A DNA stretch of 64,000 nt from Serratia rhizosphaerae (GTDB lineage Bacteria; Pseudomonadota; Gammaproteobacteria; Enterobacterales; Enterobacteriaceae): positions 2,418,001 to 2,482,000 of the forward strand of contig NZ_CP041764.1 in NCBI RefSeq assembly GCF_009817885.1, in the 5' to 3' direction. The position numbers and the translations under genes were made by a program. Shown piece after piece: positions 34,169 through 42,815 of the stretch (positions are counted from its first letter, which is position 1; the number at the start of each line of letters is the position of its first letter). The notes below the pieces were generated by a model. It was not told the origin of the DNA. It was given only the letters and a program-made list of their open reading frames with translations, and made no database searches.

Positions 34169-35854
34169 ATGTACGAATTTGATCAGGTGCTGTTGCTGTT
34201 GCAGCAGATGTGCGTCTATTTGGTGATCGCCTATCTGTTGAGTAAAACCCCGCTGTTTATTCCGCTGATGCAGGTCACCATCCGCTTGCCGCACAAGCTG
34301 CTGTGTTACGTGATTTTTTCGGTATTCTGCATTATGGGCACCTATTTCGGCCTGCATATTCAGGACTCGATCGCCAACACGCGCGCTATCGGCGCGGTGC
34401 TGGGCGGCCTGCTGGGCGGGCCGTCGGTCGGGTTTCTGGTCGGGTTGACCGGGGGGATGCATCGCTATACCCTCGGCGGCATGACCGACGTGGCCTGCGC
34501 GGTGTCCACCGTGGCAGAAGGCCTGGTCGGCGGGCTGGTGCACAGCCTGGCGCTGCGGCGCGGCCGTCTCGACCTGCTGTTTAATCCGCTGTTTGTCGCT
34601 GGCGTCACTCTGGCCGCAGAAATCCTGCAGATGGGCATTATTCTCGCCATCGCCCGTCCGTTTGACGAGGCGCTGCGTCTGGTAGGCTATATCGTGTTGC
34701 CGATGCTGGTTGCCAACACCGTGGGCGCGGCGATGTTTATGCAGATCCTGCGCGACCGGCGGGCGATGTTTGAAAAGTACACCAGCGCGTTTTCCTCCAA
34801 AGCCCTGAAGCTGGCCGAGCGCACCGAAGGCATTTTGCGTCAGGGGTTCGACCGGGAAAACAGCATGAAGGCGGCGCGGGTGATTTATCAGGAGTTGGGT
34901 ATCGGCGCGGTGGCGATCACCGATCGCGACAAACTGCTGGCGTTTATCGGCATCGGCGACGATCACCATCTGCCGGGCACGCCGATCTCGTCGGCCCATA
35001 CCCGCTGCGCCATCGATAATAACGAAGTGGTGTATGCCGACGGCAATGAACTCTCCTACAGCTGTTCGATCAGCGGCAACTGCAAGCTGGGGTCGACGCT
35101 GGTCATTCCGCTGCGTGGCGAAAATCAGCGGGTGATCGGCACCATCAAGCTGTATGAGCCGAAAAGCAAGCTGTTCAGCACCATCAACCGCACCCTGGGA
35201 GAAGGCATCGCCAGCCTGCTGTCGGCGCAGATTATGGCCGGCCAGTATGAACGGCATAAACAGCTGTTGGCACAGTCGGAAATCAAGCTGCTGCATGCGC
35301 AGGTGAATCCGCATTTCCTGTTTAACGCGCTAAATACGCTGGTGGCGGTGATTCGCCGCGACGGAGATCGCGCCTGCGAACTGGTGCAGTATCTGTCGAC
35401 CTTCTTCCGTAAGAATCTCAAGCGTTCGGATGACGAAGTCAGCCTGGCGGACGAGATTGAACACGTTAACGCCTATCTGCAAATTGAACAGGCGCGCTTT
35501 GCCGATCGACTGGAGATCGTGGTGTCGCTGCCGGACCGCCTGCTGGCGGTGCGTCTGCCGGCGTTTTCCCTGCAGCCGATTGTGGAAAACGCCATCAAGC
35601 ACGGCACCTCGCAGCTGCTGGGTACCGGGCGCATCACCATCGACGCCCGCAGCGAGGGCGGGCGCCTGCTGCTGCAGGTCACGGACAATGCCGGCCTGTA
35701 TCAGGAAAAAACGCCGGGCGACGGGCTGGGCATGAGCCTGGTGGACCGGCGTATCCGCGTGCGCTACGGCGAAGAGTATGGCGTGCGGGTCAGCTGTGAA
35801 CCGGAGGCGTTCACCCGCATTACACTGCATGTTCCACTGGAGGGCGCCGCCTGA
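34169..35854 (+). CDS. btsS: Pyruvate-sensing histidine kinase BtsS (YehU)
   Basis: LytS-type sensor kinase; E. coli BtsS is a high-affinity pyruvate receptor that with BtsR controls the pyruvate/H+ symporter gene btsT. The 561-residue protein has an N-terminal 5TM-5TMR_LYT membrane domain (TRAIGAVLGGLLGGP near 75), a GAF-like cytoplasmic domain, and a His-kinase region with the phospho-His in HAQVNPHFLFNALNT near 382 and the N box PIVENAIKHG. Similarity to E. coli runs throughout. ATG at 34169 gives the E. coli-like MYEFDQVLLLLQQMC; a GTG one codon earlier is possible. It overlaps btsR by one base. Confidence 0.94.
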   Translation: MYEFDQVLLLLQQMCVYLVIAYLLSKTPLFIPLMQVTIRLPHKLLCYVIFSVFCIMGTYFGLHIQDSIANTRAIGAVLGGLLGGPSVGFLVGLTGGMHRYTLGGMTDVACAVSTVAEGLVGGLVHSLALRRGRLDLLFNPLFVAGVTLAAEILQMGIILAIARPFDEALRLVGYIVLPMLVANTVGAAMFMQILRDRRAMFEKYTSAFSSKALKLAERTEGILRQGFDRENSMKAARVIYQELGIGAVAITDRDKLLAFIGIGDDHHLPGTPISSAHTRCAIDNNEVVYADGNELSYSCSISGNCKLGSTLVIPLRGENQRVIGTIKLYEPKSKLFSTINRTLGEGIASLLSAQIMAGQYERHKQLLAQSEIKLLHAQVNPHFLFNALNTLVAVIRRDGDRACELVQYLSTFFRKNLKRSDDEVSLADEIEHVNAYLQIEQARFADRLEIVVSLPDRLLAVRLPAFSLQPIVENAIKHGTSQLLGTGRITIDARSEGGRLLLQVTDNAGLYQEKTPGDGLGMSLVDRRIRVRYGEEYGVRVSCEPEAFTRITLHVPLEGAA

Positions 35855-36579
35855 TGCTGAATATATTGATTGTTGATGATGAGCCGTCGGCACGCGACAA
35901 CCTGCGTCATCTGCTGGCCGCCGAGCCGGAGGTGTGCATTATCGGCGAATGTGCAAATGCGATTGAGGCCATCAGCCAGATCCACCGGCTGCAGCCGGAC
36001 GTGGTGTTTTTGGATATCCAGATGCCGCGCATCAGCGGCCTGGAGATGGTCGGCATGCTCGATCCCAACCGGATGCCGCATATTGTATTCCTCACCGCGT
36101 ACGATGAGTATGCGCTGCAGGCGTTTGAGGAGCACGCCTTTGACTACCTGCTGAAGCCGGCGGAGCCGCAGCGGCTGCAGAAAACCCTGCAGCGTCTGCA
36201 GCAGCGTCATACGGCGCAGGATATCGCTGCACTGCCGGAAAGCGCCGGCTATTTGAAATATATCCCCTGCGCCGGGCACAGCCGGATTTATCTGCTGCGT
36301 TTTGACGAGGTGATCGCCATCCGCTCGCGCGCCAGCGGCGTGTATGTGGTGCGTAACGACGGCATGGAGTGCTTTACCGAACTGACGCTGCGCACGCTGG
36401 AGAGCCGCACGCCGCTGGTTCGCTGTCACCGCCAGTATCTGGTGAATCTGGAGCAAGTGCGGGAAATTCGTTTTGAAGAAGGCGGGGCCGCGGAGATGAT
36501 TATGTCGGTCGGCGATGCGGTGCCGGTCAGCCGCCGCTACCTGAAATCGCTGAAAGAACAGCTGGGGCTGCGCGGCTAA
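35854..36579 (+). CDS. btsR: LytTR response regulator BtsR (YehT)
   Basis: Partner of BtsS. The 241-residue protein has a receiver domain with acidic pocket DDE near residues 8-10, phospho-Asp54 in VFLDIQMPRISG, and Lys in DYLLKPAE. The C-terminal LytTR DNA-binding domain includes TLRTLESRTPLVRCHRQYLVN and PVSRRYLKSLKE. Its ATG overlaps the btsS stop. In E. coli the target is btsT (yjiY); no such transporter gene is in this window, and the pair sits where E. coli has fic and yhfG between ppiA and pabA. Confidence 0.94.
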   Translation: MLNILIVDDEPSARDNLRHLLAAEPEVCIIGECANAIEAISQIHRLQPDVVFLDIQMPRISGLEMVGMLDPNRMPHIVFLTAYDEYALQAFEEHAFDYLLKPAEPQRLQKTLQRLQQRHTAQDIAALPESAGYLKYIPCAGHSRIYLLRFDEVIAIRSRASGVYVVRNDGMECFTELTLRTLESRTPLVRCHRQYLVNLEQVREIRFEEGGAAEMIMSVGDAVPVSRRYLKSLKEQLGLRG

Positions 36580-36665
36580 GCGCTTGACGAGCTTCCGTCG
36601 CGCTTATAGCTTTATGGCATCACAGGCGCATCTGCGCCGCGTTAGCGTCATCAAAGGAACAGTAA

Positions 36666-38195
36666 ATGAGTGAAGCACGGATTATCGCCAAGGCGATGAA
36701 AGACGGTAAACCCGTTCAGGATCTGGCGATTCTGCCCGCCTTGGCCAACCGCCACGGCCTGATTACCGGTGCGACCGGTACCGGTAAGACCGTGACGTTG
36801 CAAAAAATGGCCGAACAGTTCTCACGCATCGGCGTGCCGGTGTTTTTATCGGACGTGAAGGGCGACCTGTCGGGGATTGGCACCGAGGCGGTGCCGAATG
36901 AAAAACTGCAGGCGCGGCTGACGGCGATCGGCGTGACCGACTGGCAGCCGCAGGCCAGCACTATTATTCCGTGGGATATTTACGGCGAGAAGGGCCACCC
37001 GATCCGCGCCACGGTGTCCGATCTCGGCCCGCTGCTGCTGGCGCGTCTGCTGGATCTGAATGAGGTGCAAAGCGGCGTGCTGCAGCTGGTGTTTAAAATT
37101 GCCGACGACAATGCGCTGCTGCTGCTGGATATGAAAGATCTGCGCGCGATGGTGCAGTACGTCGGCGACAACGCCAAACAGTTCAAAACCCAGTACGGCA
37201 ATATCTCCAGTGCGTCGGTCGGCGCCATCCAGCGCGGCCTGCTGACGCTGGAGGAGCAGGGCGCCAACCTGTTCTTCGGCGAGCCGATGCTCGACATCAA
37301 CGATCTGATGAAGACCGATGCCAACGGCCATGGCATGATCAATCTGCTGGCGGCCGATAAGCTGATTAACCAGCCGAAACTCTATTCGGTATTTCTGCTG
37401 TGGCTGCTGGCGGAGCTGTTTGAGCAACTGCCGGAAGTGGGCGACCCGGAACAGCCGAAACTGGTGTTCTTCTTTGACGAGGCGCACCTGTTGTTCAACG
37501 ATGCGCCGCCGGCGCTGCTGACCAAAATTGAGCAGGTGGTGCGCCTGATCCGTTCCAAAGGCGTCGGCGTCTATTTTGTGACGCAAAACCCGCTGGATAT
37601 TCCGGACAGCGTGCTTGGCCAGCTGGGCAACCGCGTTCAGCATGCGCTGCGCGCCTTTACGCCGCGCGACCAGAAGGCGGTGAAGGCTGCGGCGCAGACC
37701 ATGCGCGCCAACCCGGATTTTGATGCGGAAACGGTGATTGGCGAGCTGGGCGTCGGGGAAGCGCTGGTGTCGTTCCTCGATGAGAAAGGACGGCCCAACG
37801 TGGTGGAGCGTGCGATGGTGATCGCGCCGGAGTCCAAAATGGGCATGCTGGGGGCGGAAGGGCTGAACAGCGCCATCAATAAATCGCCGTTGTACGGCCG
37901 CTATGAAGAGATGGTGGATCGCGAATCGGCCTATGAGAAGCTGTCGTCCGAAGGCTTCGCCACCGTGGGCGAGGATGCGCAAGCGGTGGATAAAGCCGCG
38001 CCGCAGGCCGGCCAGCAACAAAACGGCGGCGGCCTGATGGGCAGCCTGAATGAGCTGTTGTTCGGCTCCACCGGCCCGCGCGGCGGCAAGCGCGACGGCA
38101 TTGTACAAACCGCCGCCAAGAGCATGGCGCGTGATTTGAGCAAGCAGATCCTGCGCGGCGTGCTGGGTTCGATTATGGGCGGCCGTAAAAAGTAA
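36666..38195 (+). CDS. yjgR: HerA-like ATPase YjgR (DUF853 family)
   Basis: A 509-residue P-loop ATPase related to HerA/FtsK translocases; physiological role is unknown. Walker A GATGTGKT lies at residues 35-42 and Walker B LVFFFDEAH near 265-273. The region GVGVYFVTQNPLDIPDSV and the arginine in RAFTPRDQKAV fit sensor and finger positions. The C terminus has a Gln/Gly-rich linker and a basic tail ending GSIMGGRKK. It is a single gene with AAGGAAC upstream, followed by a long hairpin before pabA. Confidence 0.9.
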   Translation: MSEARIIAKAMKDGKPVQDLAILPALANRHGLITGATGTGKTVTLQKMAEQFSRIGVPVFLSDVKGDLSGIGTEAVPNEKLQARLTAIGVTDWQPQASTIIPWDIYGEKGHPIRATVSDLGPLLLARLLDLNEVQSGVLQLVFKIADDNALLLLDMKDLRAMVQYVGDNAKQFKTQYGNISSASVGAIQRGLLTLEEQGANLFFGEPMLDINDLMKTDANGHGMINLLAADKLINQPKLYSVFLLWLLAELFEQLPEVGDPEQPKLVFFFDEAHLLFNDAPPALLTKIEQVVRLIRSKGVGVYFVTQNPLDIPDSVLGQLGNRVQHALRAFTPRDQKAVKAAAQTMRANPDFDAETVIGELGVGEALVSFLDEKGRPNVVERAMVIAPESKMGMLGAEGLNSAINKSPLYGRYEEMVDRESAYEKLSSEGFATVGEDAQAVDKAAPQAGQQQNGGGLMGSLNELLFGSTGPRGGKRDGIVQTAAKSMARDLSKQILRGVLGSIMGGRKK

Positions 38196-38218
38196 TCTTT
38201 TCTTCGCGTAATGCATCG

Positions 38219-38275
38219 GCAACCGCCTTCACCCCGGCGGCTTACTGCGGTAAGCTCCCGGGCTGAGGCGGTTGC
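38219..38275 (+). terminator. Long imperfect hairpin between yjgR and pabA
   Basis: GCAACCGCCT pairs with AGGCGGTTGC at the base, then CCCGG with CCGGG, and GCTTAC with GTAAGC at the tip around TGCG, giving a 57-base stem-loop with small internal loops. Only a T-poor CGTCTTGTTG follows, so it may be a weak terminator or a transcript-stability element. Confidence 0.5.
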
Positions 38276-38327
38276 CGTCTTGTTGTACCAGGAAATTACT
38301 CCCCAAATCATAGGCCGTTGAACCGCC

Positions 38328-38903
38328 ATGCTGCTGCTGATCGATAACTACGACTCTTTTACCTACAACCTTTATCAATACTTTTGCGAGCTTGGCGCCG
38401 AGGTGCTGGTAAAGCGCAATGATGAACTGCAGCTGGCCGATATTGACAGGCTGGCGCCGCAGCATCTGGTGATCTCCCCCGGCCCCTGCACGCCGAACGA
38501 GGCCGGTATTTCGCTGGCGGCCATTACGCATTTTGCCGGTAAGCTGCCGATTCTCGGCGTCTGTCTGGGGCATCAGGCATTGGGGCAGGCATTCGGCGCC
38601 GATGTGGTGCGCGCGCGCGAAGTGATGCACGGCAAAACCTCGGCAATTCGCCATACGGACCGCGGCGTTTTTCGCGGGCTGAACAATCCTCTGACGGTAA
38701 CGCGCTACCATTCGCTGGTGCTGGACGCAGCAACGCTGCCGGACTGTTTTGAGGTTACCGCCTGGAGCGAGCGTGACGGCGTACGCGATGAGATTATGGG
38801 GATTCGCCACCGCACACTGGCGCTGGAAGGGGTGCAGTTCCATCCGGAGAGCATCCTTAGCGAGCAGGGGCACGTGCTGCTGAGTAATTTCCTTAAAAGT
38901 TAA
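38328..38903 (+). CDS. pabA: Aminodeoxychorismate synthase component II (glutamine amidotransferase)
   Basis: Supplies ammonia from glutamine to PabB for 4-amino-4-deoxychorismate, the precursor of p-aminobenzoate and folate. The 191-residue class I amidotransferase has the oxyanion region ISPGPCTPNEAG at 49-60, nucleophile Cys79 in GVCLGHQ and His-Glu in QFHPES near 171. TrpG-type anthranilate enzymes are similar, but length, context next to argD and the N terminus MLLLIDNYDSFTYNL fit PabA. The ribosome site is weak. Confidence 0.93.
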   Translation: MLLLIDNYDSFTYNLYQYFCELGAEVLVKRNDELQLADIDRLAPQHLVISPGPCTPNEAGISLAAITHFAGKLPILGVCLGHQALGQAFGADVVRAREVMHGKTSAIRHTDRGVFRGLNNPLTVTRYHSLVLDAATLPDCFEVTAWSERDGVRDEIMGIRHRTLALEGVQFHPESILSEQGHVLLSNFLKS

Positions 38904-39035
38904 TCGGTTATAAATTTTTCGTTATGATTGGCGATTTTGGTTTGCCCTTAATTGGTTTTTTATGCATATTTTGTGATTATATTGTCACTTTGCTGGCGCT
39001 ATTAAAAAACCAATCTCTTGAGGTGGAACCCAATA

Positions 39036-40256
39036 ATGACGGAAAAATACGCGGTGAACCGCAGCACGTACGATAAGGTGATTTTGCCGGTTTATGCACC
39101 GGCGCAGTTTGTGCCGGTCAAAGGTCTGGGCAGCCGCGTGTGGGACAGCGAAGGGAAGGAGTATATCGACTTCTCCGGCGGCATCGCCGTAACTGCGCTG
39201 GGCCACTGCCACCCGGCATTGGTGGCGGCGCTGCAGCAGCAAAGCGAAACCCTGTGGCATACCAGTAATGTGTTCACCAATGAGCCGGCGCTGCGTTTGG
39301 CCAGCAAACTGATTGACGCCACCTTTGCCGATCGGGTCTTTTTCGCCAACTCCGGCGCGGAGGCCAACGAAGCGGCCTTCAAACTGGCGCGCCACTATGC
39401 CATTACCCGTCACAGCCCGTACAAAACCAAAATTATCGCCTTCTATAACGCCTTCCACGGCCGGACGCTGTTTACCGTCTCGGTCGGCGGGCAGGCAAAG
39501 TATTCCGACGGCTTCGGGCCAAAGCCGGCCGATATTGTGCATGTGCCGTACAACGATCTGGCGGCGGTCAAGGCGGTGATGGATGACAGCACTTGCGCGG
39601 TAGTGATGGAGCCGATTCAGGGCGAAGGCGGCATTACGCCGGTGGACGCCGAGTTCCTACAGGGCGTGCGCGCTCTGTGCGATAAGCACCAGGCGCTGCT
39701 GGTGTTTGATGAGGTGCAGAGCGGCATGGGGCGTACCGGCAAGCTGTTCGCCTATATGCATTACGGCGTGACGCCGGATATTTTGACCACCGCTAAAGCG
39801 CTGGGCGGCGGCTTCCCGGTCAGCGCGATGCTGACCAGCGAGGAGATTGCCTCTGCCATGCAGGTCGGCACGCACGGCACCACCTACGGCGGCAACCCGT
39901 TGGCCTGCGCGGTGGCCGAGGCGGCGCTGGACGTGATCAACACGCCGCAGGTGCTGGACGGTATCGCGCAGCGTCATGCGCTCTACGTGGAGAAACTGCA
40001 GCAGTTGGCCGACAAGTACGGTATTTTCAGCGATATTCGCGGCATGGGGCTGTTGATCGGCGCCGAGCTGAGTGCGGCTTACCAGAATAAGGCGCGGGAT
40101 TTCCTGGCCGCCGCCGCCGCGCATGGCGTGATGATTCTGAACGCCGGGCCTAACGTTATCCGCTTTGCGCCGTCATTGGTGGTAGAGCTGCAGGATATTG
40201 AAGAGGGGATGGCGCGTTTTGAACGTGCGGTGCAGGATGTGGTGAATGCGGTATAA
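39036..40256 (+). CDS. argD: Acetylornithine/succinyldiaminopimelate aminotransferase
   Basis: PLP enzyme of arginine and lysine biosynthesis. The 406-residue class III aminotransferase has the phosphate-binding NSGAEANEAA near 105, FHGRT near 142, EPIQGEGGI, DEVQSGMGRTG, and the PLP lysine in TTAKALGGGFP near 255. The start MTEKYAVNR has GAGGTGG upstream. The paralogue astC is very similar; pabA-argD-crp synteny supports argD. E. coli yhfK, between argD and crp, is missing here. Confidence 0.94.
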   Translation: MTEKYAVNRSTYDKVILPVYAPAQFVPVKGLGSRVWDSEGKEYIDFSGGIAVTALGHCHPALVAALQQQSETLWHTSNVFTNEPALRLASKLIDATFADRVFFANSGAEANEAAFKLARHYAITRHSPYKTKIIAFYNAFHGRTLFTVSVGGQAKYSDGFGPKPADIVHVPYNDLAAVKAVMDDSTCAVVMEPIQGEGGITPVDAEFLQGVRALCDKHQALLVFDEVQSGMGRTGKLFAYMHYGVTPDILTTAKALGGGFPVSAMLTSEEIASAMQVGTHGTTYGGNPLACAVAEAALDVINTPQVLDGIAQRHALYVEKLQQLADKYGIFSDIRGMGLLIGAELSAAYQNKARDFLAAAAAHGVMILNAGPNVIRFAPSLVVELQDIEEGMARFERAVQDVVNAV

Positions 40257-40272
40257 GCCGCTACCGGCATAA

Positions 40273-40296
40273 AAAACGGCGCGAATGCGCCGTTTT
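40273..40296. terminator. Bidirectional terminator between argD and crp
   Basis: AAAACGGCGC and GCGCCGTTTT form a 10-bp perfect stem with a GAAT loop. A and T runs flank it on the two sides, so it serves both convergent genes. Confidence 0.92.
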
Positions 40297-40304
40297 CTGA
40301 TTAA

Positions 40305-40937
40305 TTAACGCGTGCCATAAACAACAATGGTTTTGCCGTGCGCGGAGATCAGGTTTTGATCTTCCAGCATTTTCAGGATACGGCCGACCGTTTCGCGTGA
40401 ACAACCGACGATTTGACCAATTTCCTGACGCGTGATTTTAATTTGCATACCGTCAGGGTGGGTCATGGCGTCCGGCTGTTTCGCCAGGTTCAGCAGGGTT
40501 TGCGCAATGCGGCCGGTAACGTCAAGGAAGGCGAGGTTCCCCACTTTCTCTGAGGTGACCTGCAGGCGGCTGGCCATTTGCGCGGAAAGGCGCATCAGAA
40601 TATCCGGGTTGACCTGGATCAGCTGACGGAATTTCTTATAGGAAATTTCAGCTACTTCACAGGCGGTTTTCGCTCTCACCCAGGCGCTGCGCTCCTGGCC
40701 TTCTTCAAATAATCCAAGCTCGCCGATGAAATCCCCCTGGTTGAGATAGGACAGGATCATCTCTTTGCCTTCTTCATCTTTAATCAGCACCGCAACGGAG
40801 CCTTTCACGATGTAGTAGAGCGTTTCAGCCTTTTCACCTTGGTGAATCAGCGTACTTTTGGATGGATATTTGTGGATATGGCAATGAGACAGGAACCATT
40901 CGAGAGTCGGGTCTGTTTGCGGTTTGCCGAGAACCAT
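40305..40937 (-). CDS. crp: cAMP receptor protein (CRP/CAP)
   Basis: Global regulator of carbon use, binding cAMP and TGTGA-N6-TCACA sites. The 210-residue protein is almost identical to E. coli CRP: cAMP pocket GELGLFEEGQERSAWVRAK near 72-90, hinge near 134-138, and recognition helix in RQEIGQIVGCSRETVGRILK near 170-189. Activating region 1 residues around 156-164 (KQPDAMTHPDG) are as in E. coli. It is divergent from yhfA as usual. Likely targets in this window include pckA and the PTS operon. Confidence 0.98.
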   Translation of the reverse strand: MVLGKPQTDPTLEWFLSHCHIHKYPSKSTLIHQGEKAETLYYIVKGSVAVLIKDEEGKEMILSYLNQGDFIGELGLFEEGQERSAWVRAKTACEVAEISYKKFRQLIQVNPDILMRLSAQMASRLQVTSEKVGNLAFLDVTGRIAQTLLNLAKQPDAMTHPDGMQIKITRQEIGQIVGCSRETVGRILKMLEDQNLISAHGKTIVVYGTR

Positions 40938-41314
40938 TCGCTATTATCCTCTGTTGTAATCGCTGCCTTTGTAACACAGGGATCGGAGCTCCCTGTTAAA
41001 CGCGTTGATAACCGGTAATGCATGCGGGCTATAAACAGGTTTTGAGGCGTGCCGTAAAATACGCTATTGCCCTAGCATATTAACTTGCTGTCAGTGCTGC
41101 AAGCTACATTCTGTTAACATCTCATTTAAGATGCTTTCCTTGGGCAGATCCCTGAAAGTCGGTGTCCAAAAAGAGTTATTGCGGTTTGTTTGTAGCATAG
41201 AGTGAGGCGAGTGTCTTCTGTTGTCTCGCTTCAGCATGACCGGCATCAGGTTCCATTGCCAGTTTCAGCGCGAAAGCGTAGTCTGATTTTAAGAAATTAA
41301 CCGGAGTGAGCAGT
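40938..41314. other. Divergent crp-yhfA intergenic region (377 bp)
   Basis: No gene is supported. It is AT-richer than the flanking genes and holds the candidate crp promoter at 41074-41102. The leader just before crp (CAGAGGATAAT) resembles the E. coli crp ribosome-site region. I see no clear CRP box matching the E. coli autoregulation sites. Confidence 0.5.
41074..41102 (-). promoter_or_regulatory. Candidate crp promoter
   Basis: On the minus strand TTGCAG (41097-41102) and TATGCT (41074-41079) are spaced by 17 bp. Transcription would start near 41067 and give a leader of about 130 bases, similar to the long crp leader in E. coli. No convincing CRP autoregulatory site was found beside it. 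Confidence 0.35.
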
Positions 41315-41722
41315 ATGCAGGCAAGAGTGAAATGGGTGGAAGGATTGACCTTCCTCGGTGAGTCCGCGTCAGGTCATCAGGTGTTAATGGATGGTAGCGC
41401 CGGGGAAAAGGCGCCGAGTCCGATGGAGATGGTGCTGATGTCGGTGGGCGGTTGCAGCGCGATCGATGTGGTGTCGATTCTGCAAAAGGGCCGCAATGAC
41501 GTGCGTGACTGCGAGGTGAAACTCAGCTCGCAGCGGCGGGATGAGGCGCCGCGTACTTTTACCGCGATCAATCTGCACTTTATCGTCAGCGGTAAAGGGT
41601 TGAGTGACAAGGTGGTGGAGCGTGCGGTCAACCTGTCTGCTGAAAAGTACTGCTCGGTATCGCTGATGTTGAGTCAGGCGGCAACGGTGACCCACAGTTT
41701 CGAAATCCGCGTGGTGGAATAA
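41315..41722 (+). CDS. yhfA: OsmC-family peroxide-reducing-like protein YhfA
   Basis: A 135-residue OsmC/Ohr-like protein closely matching E. coli YhfA (134). It has the two family cysteines: C47 in SVGGCSAIDVV and C113 in AEKYCSVSLML. Peroxide reduction is known for OsmC and Ohr but not shown for YhfA. The start MQARVKWVEG is supported by GGAG upstream and homology; a GTG three codons earlier is possible. It ends two bases before the convergent LysR gene, with no terminator between. Confidence 0.94.
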   Translation: MQARVKWVEGLTFLGESASGHQVLMDGSAGEKAPSPMEMVLMSVGGCSAIDVVSILQKGRNDVRDCEVKLSSQRRDEAPRTFTAINLHFIVSGKGLSDKVVERAVNLSAEKYCSVSLMLSQAATVTHSFEIRVVE

Positions 41723-41724
41723 GT

Positions 41725-42639
41725 TTACCAGGCGTAGCGCTGACACTGGCCGTGCAGCAAATCCAGCAAACGCCGCGCCGTTACGGTTAGCGGCGATCTC
41801 TGCGAATAGAGCACGCAATACTGCGCCTGCGGCAGGGTATCAATCGGCAGCGTGACCACCTGTTCCTGCAAATGCAGCGGACGCGCCATCGCGCGCGCCA
41901 CAATGGTCAGGTAGTCAGACGCCAGCACCATATTCAGGCCGCAGATGACAGAGTCCGAGCGCACCGGCGGCGTTTCCAGCTGTTGATAAAAATCACCCAG
42001 CACGGATTGCAGATGCTGGTAATAGCCCATATCGGTTTCCGGCAGCAGCCATTTGGCCTGGCGCAGCGCATCCAGCGAGCGAGCGTTGGCCAGCGGATGA
42101 CCGCGGCGGGCGACGATGCAAAATGACGCATTGAACAGCGGCTCGCGCACCAGATCTTCTAAAGGCAGTTCCGGACTGATGGAACCGACGGCGAAATCCA
42201 GCCGGCCTTCGCGCAGCGCGGGCAGCAGGGTGGAGAGCTGGGCTTCCTGCAGCACCAGATTTACCTGCGGGAACTGTTTTCGGAACGCGTCGGCCAGCAT
42301 CGGCAGCACCGTCAGCGCCAGCAGTGAAGAAAGCCCCATCGCCACTGTCCCCTGTGAGTGTTGGCTGATCTGCTGAATCTCATCCGCCGCACGCTGCAGC
42401 TCTTCCAGAATAAACTGCATCCGCACCGCGAAAATGCGACCGCTTTCGGTCAGGGTCATGCCCTGATTGCTGCGAATAATCAGCTGCGTGTCCAACGCCT
42501 GTTCCAGTTCACGCAGGCTGCGGCTGACCGCCGGCTGGGATTGCTGCAGCGCGCGCGCCGCGCCGCGAATGCTGCCGCTGCGAATCACCTGCTGAAAAAC
42601 CCGAAGCTGCTGCAATTTTGGCAGGTAGCGCACGTTCAT
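41725..42639 (-). CDS. LysR-family regulator, AbgR-like
   Basis: A 304-residue LysR regulator with N-terminal winged helix (SIRGAARALQQSQPAVSRSL) and a PBP2-like effector domain. It resembles AbgR, the activator of p-aminobenzoyl-glutamate use in E. coli, in the RGAAR helix and in RRGHPLANARS. It is divergent from the MFS-M20 gene pair, the usual layout of LysR proteins and their targets. The start is uncertain: ATG at 42639 touches AGGGAG, GTG two codons later has better spacing, and a longer reading to 42672 exists. Confidence 0.87.
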   Translation of the reverse strand: MNVRYLPKLQQLRVFQQVIRSGSIRGAARALQQSQPAVSRSLRELEQALDTQLIIRSNQGMTLTESGRIFAVRMQFILEELQRAADEIQQISQHSQGTVAMGLSSLLALTVLPMLADAFRKQFPQVNLVLQEAQLSTLLPALREGRLDFAVGSISPELPLEDLVREPLFNASFCIVARRGHPLANARSLDALRQAKWLLPETDMGYYQHLQSVLGDFYQQLETPPVRSDSVICGLNMVLASDYLTIVARAMARPLHLQEQVVTLPIDTLPQAQYCVLYSQRSPLTVTARRLLDLLHGQCQRYAW

Positions 42640-42815
42640 CTCCCTATCAGTAAAAACTATCACCCTGAACAAAATTGCATCTTATGCCGCCAAGGTAAAG
42701 ACGCTAACGTCATTAGTGGCGACTTAAGTCGCTGTTATTAAAACTATAAGTGATAAGGATCACAATTTCGTTGATGCAGCCCGTCTGCCGACGTGCAATA
42801 CAGGGGAGTCCAGCC

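Noticed and set aside
38960..38980. Possible ARG box upstream of argD
   Set aside because: Only one half of the ArgR consensus is matched; the second half has four mismatches.
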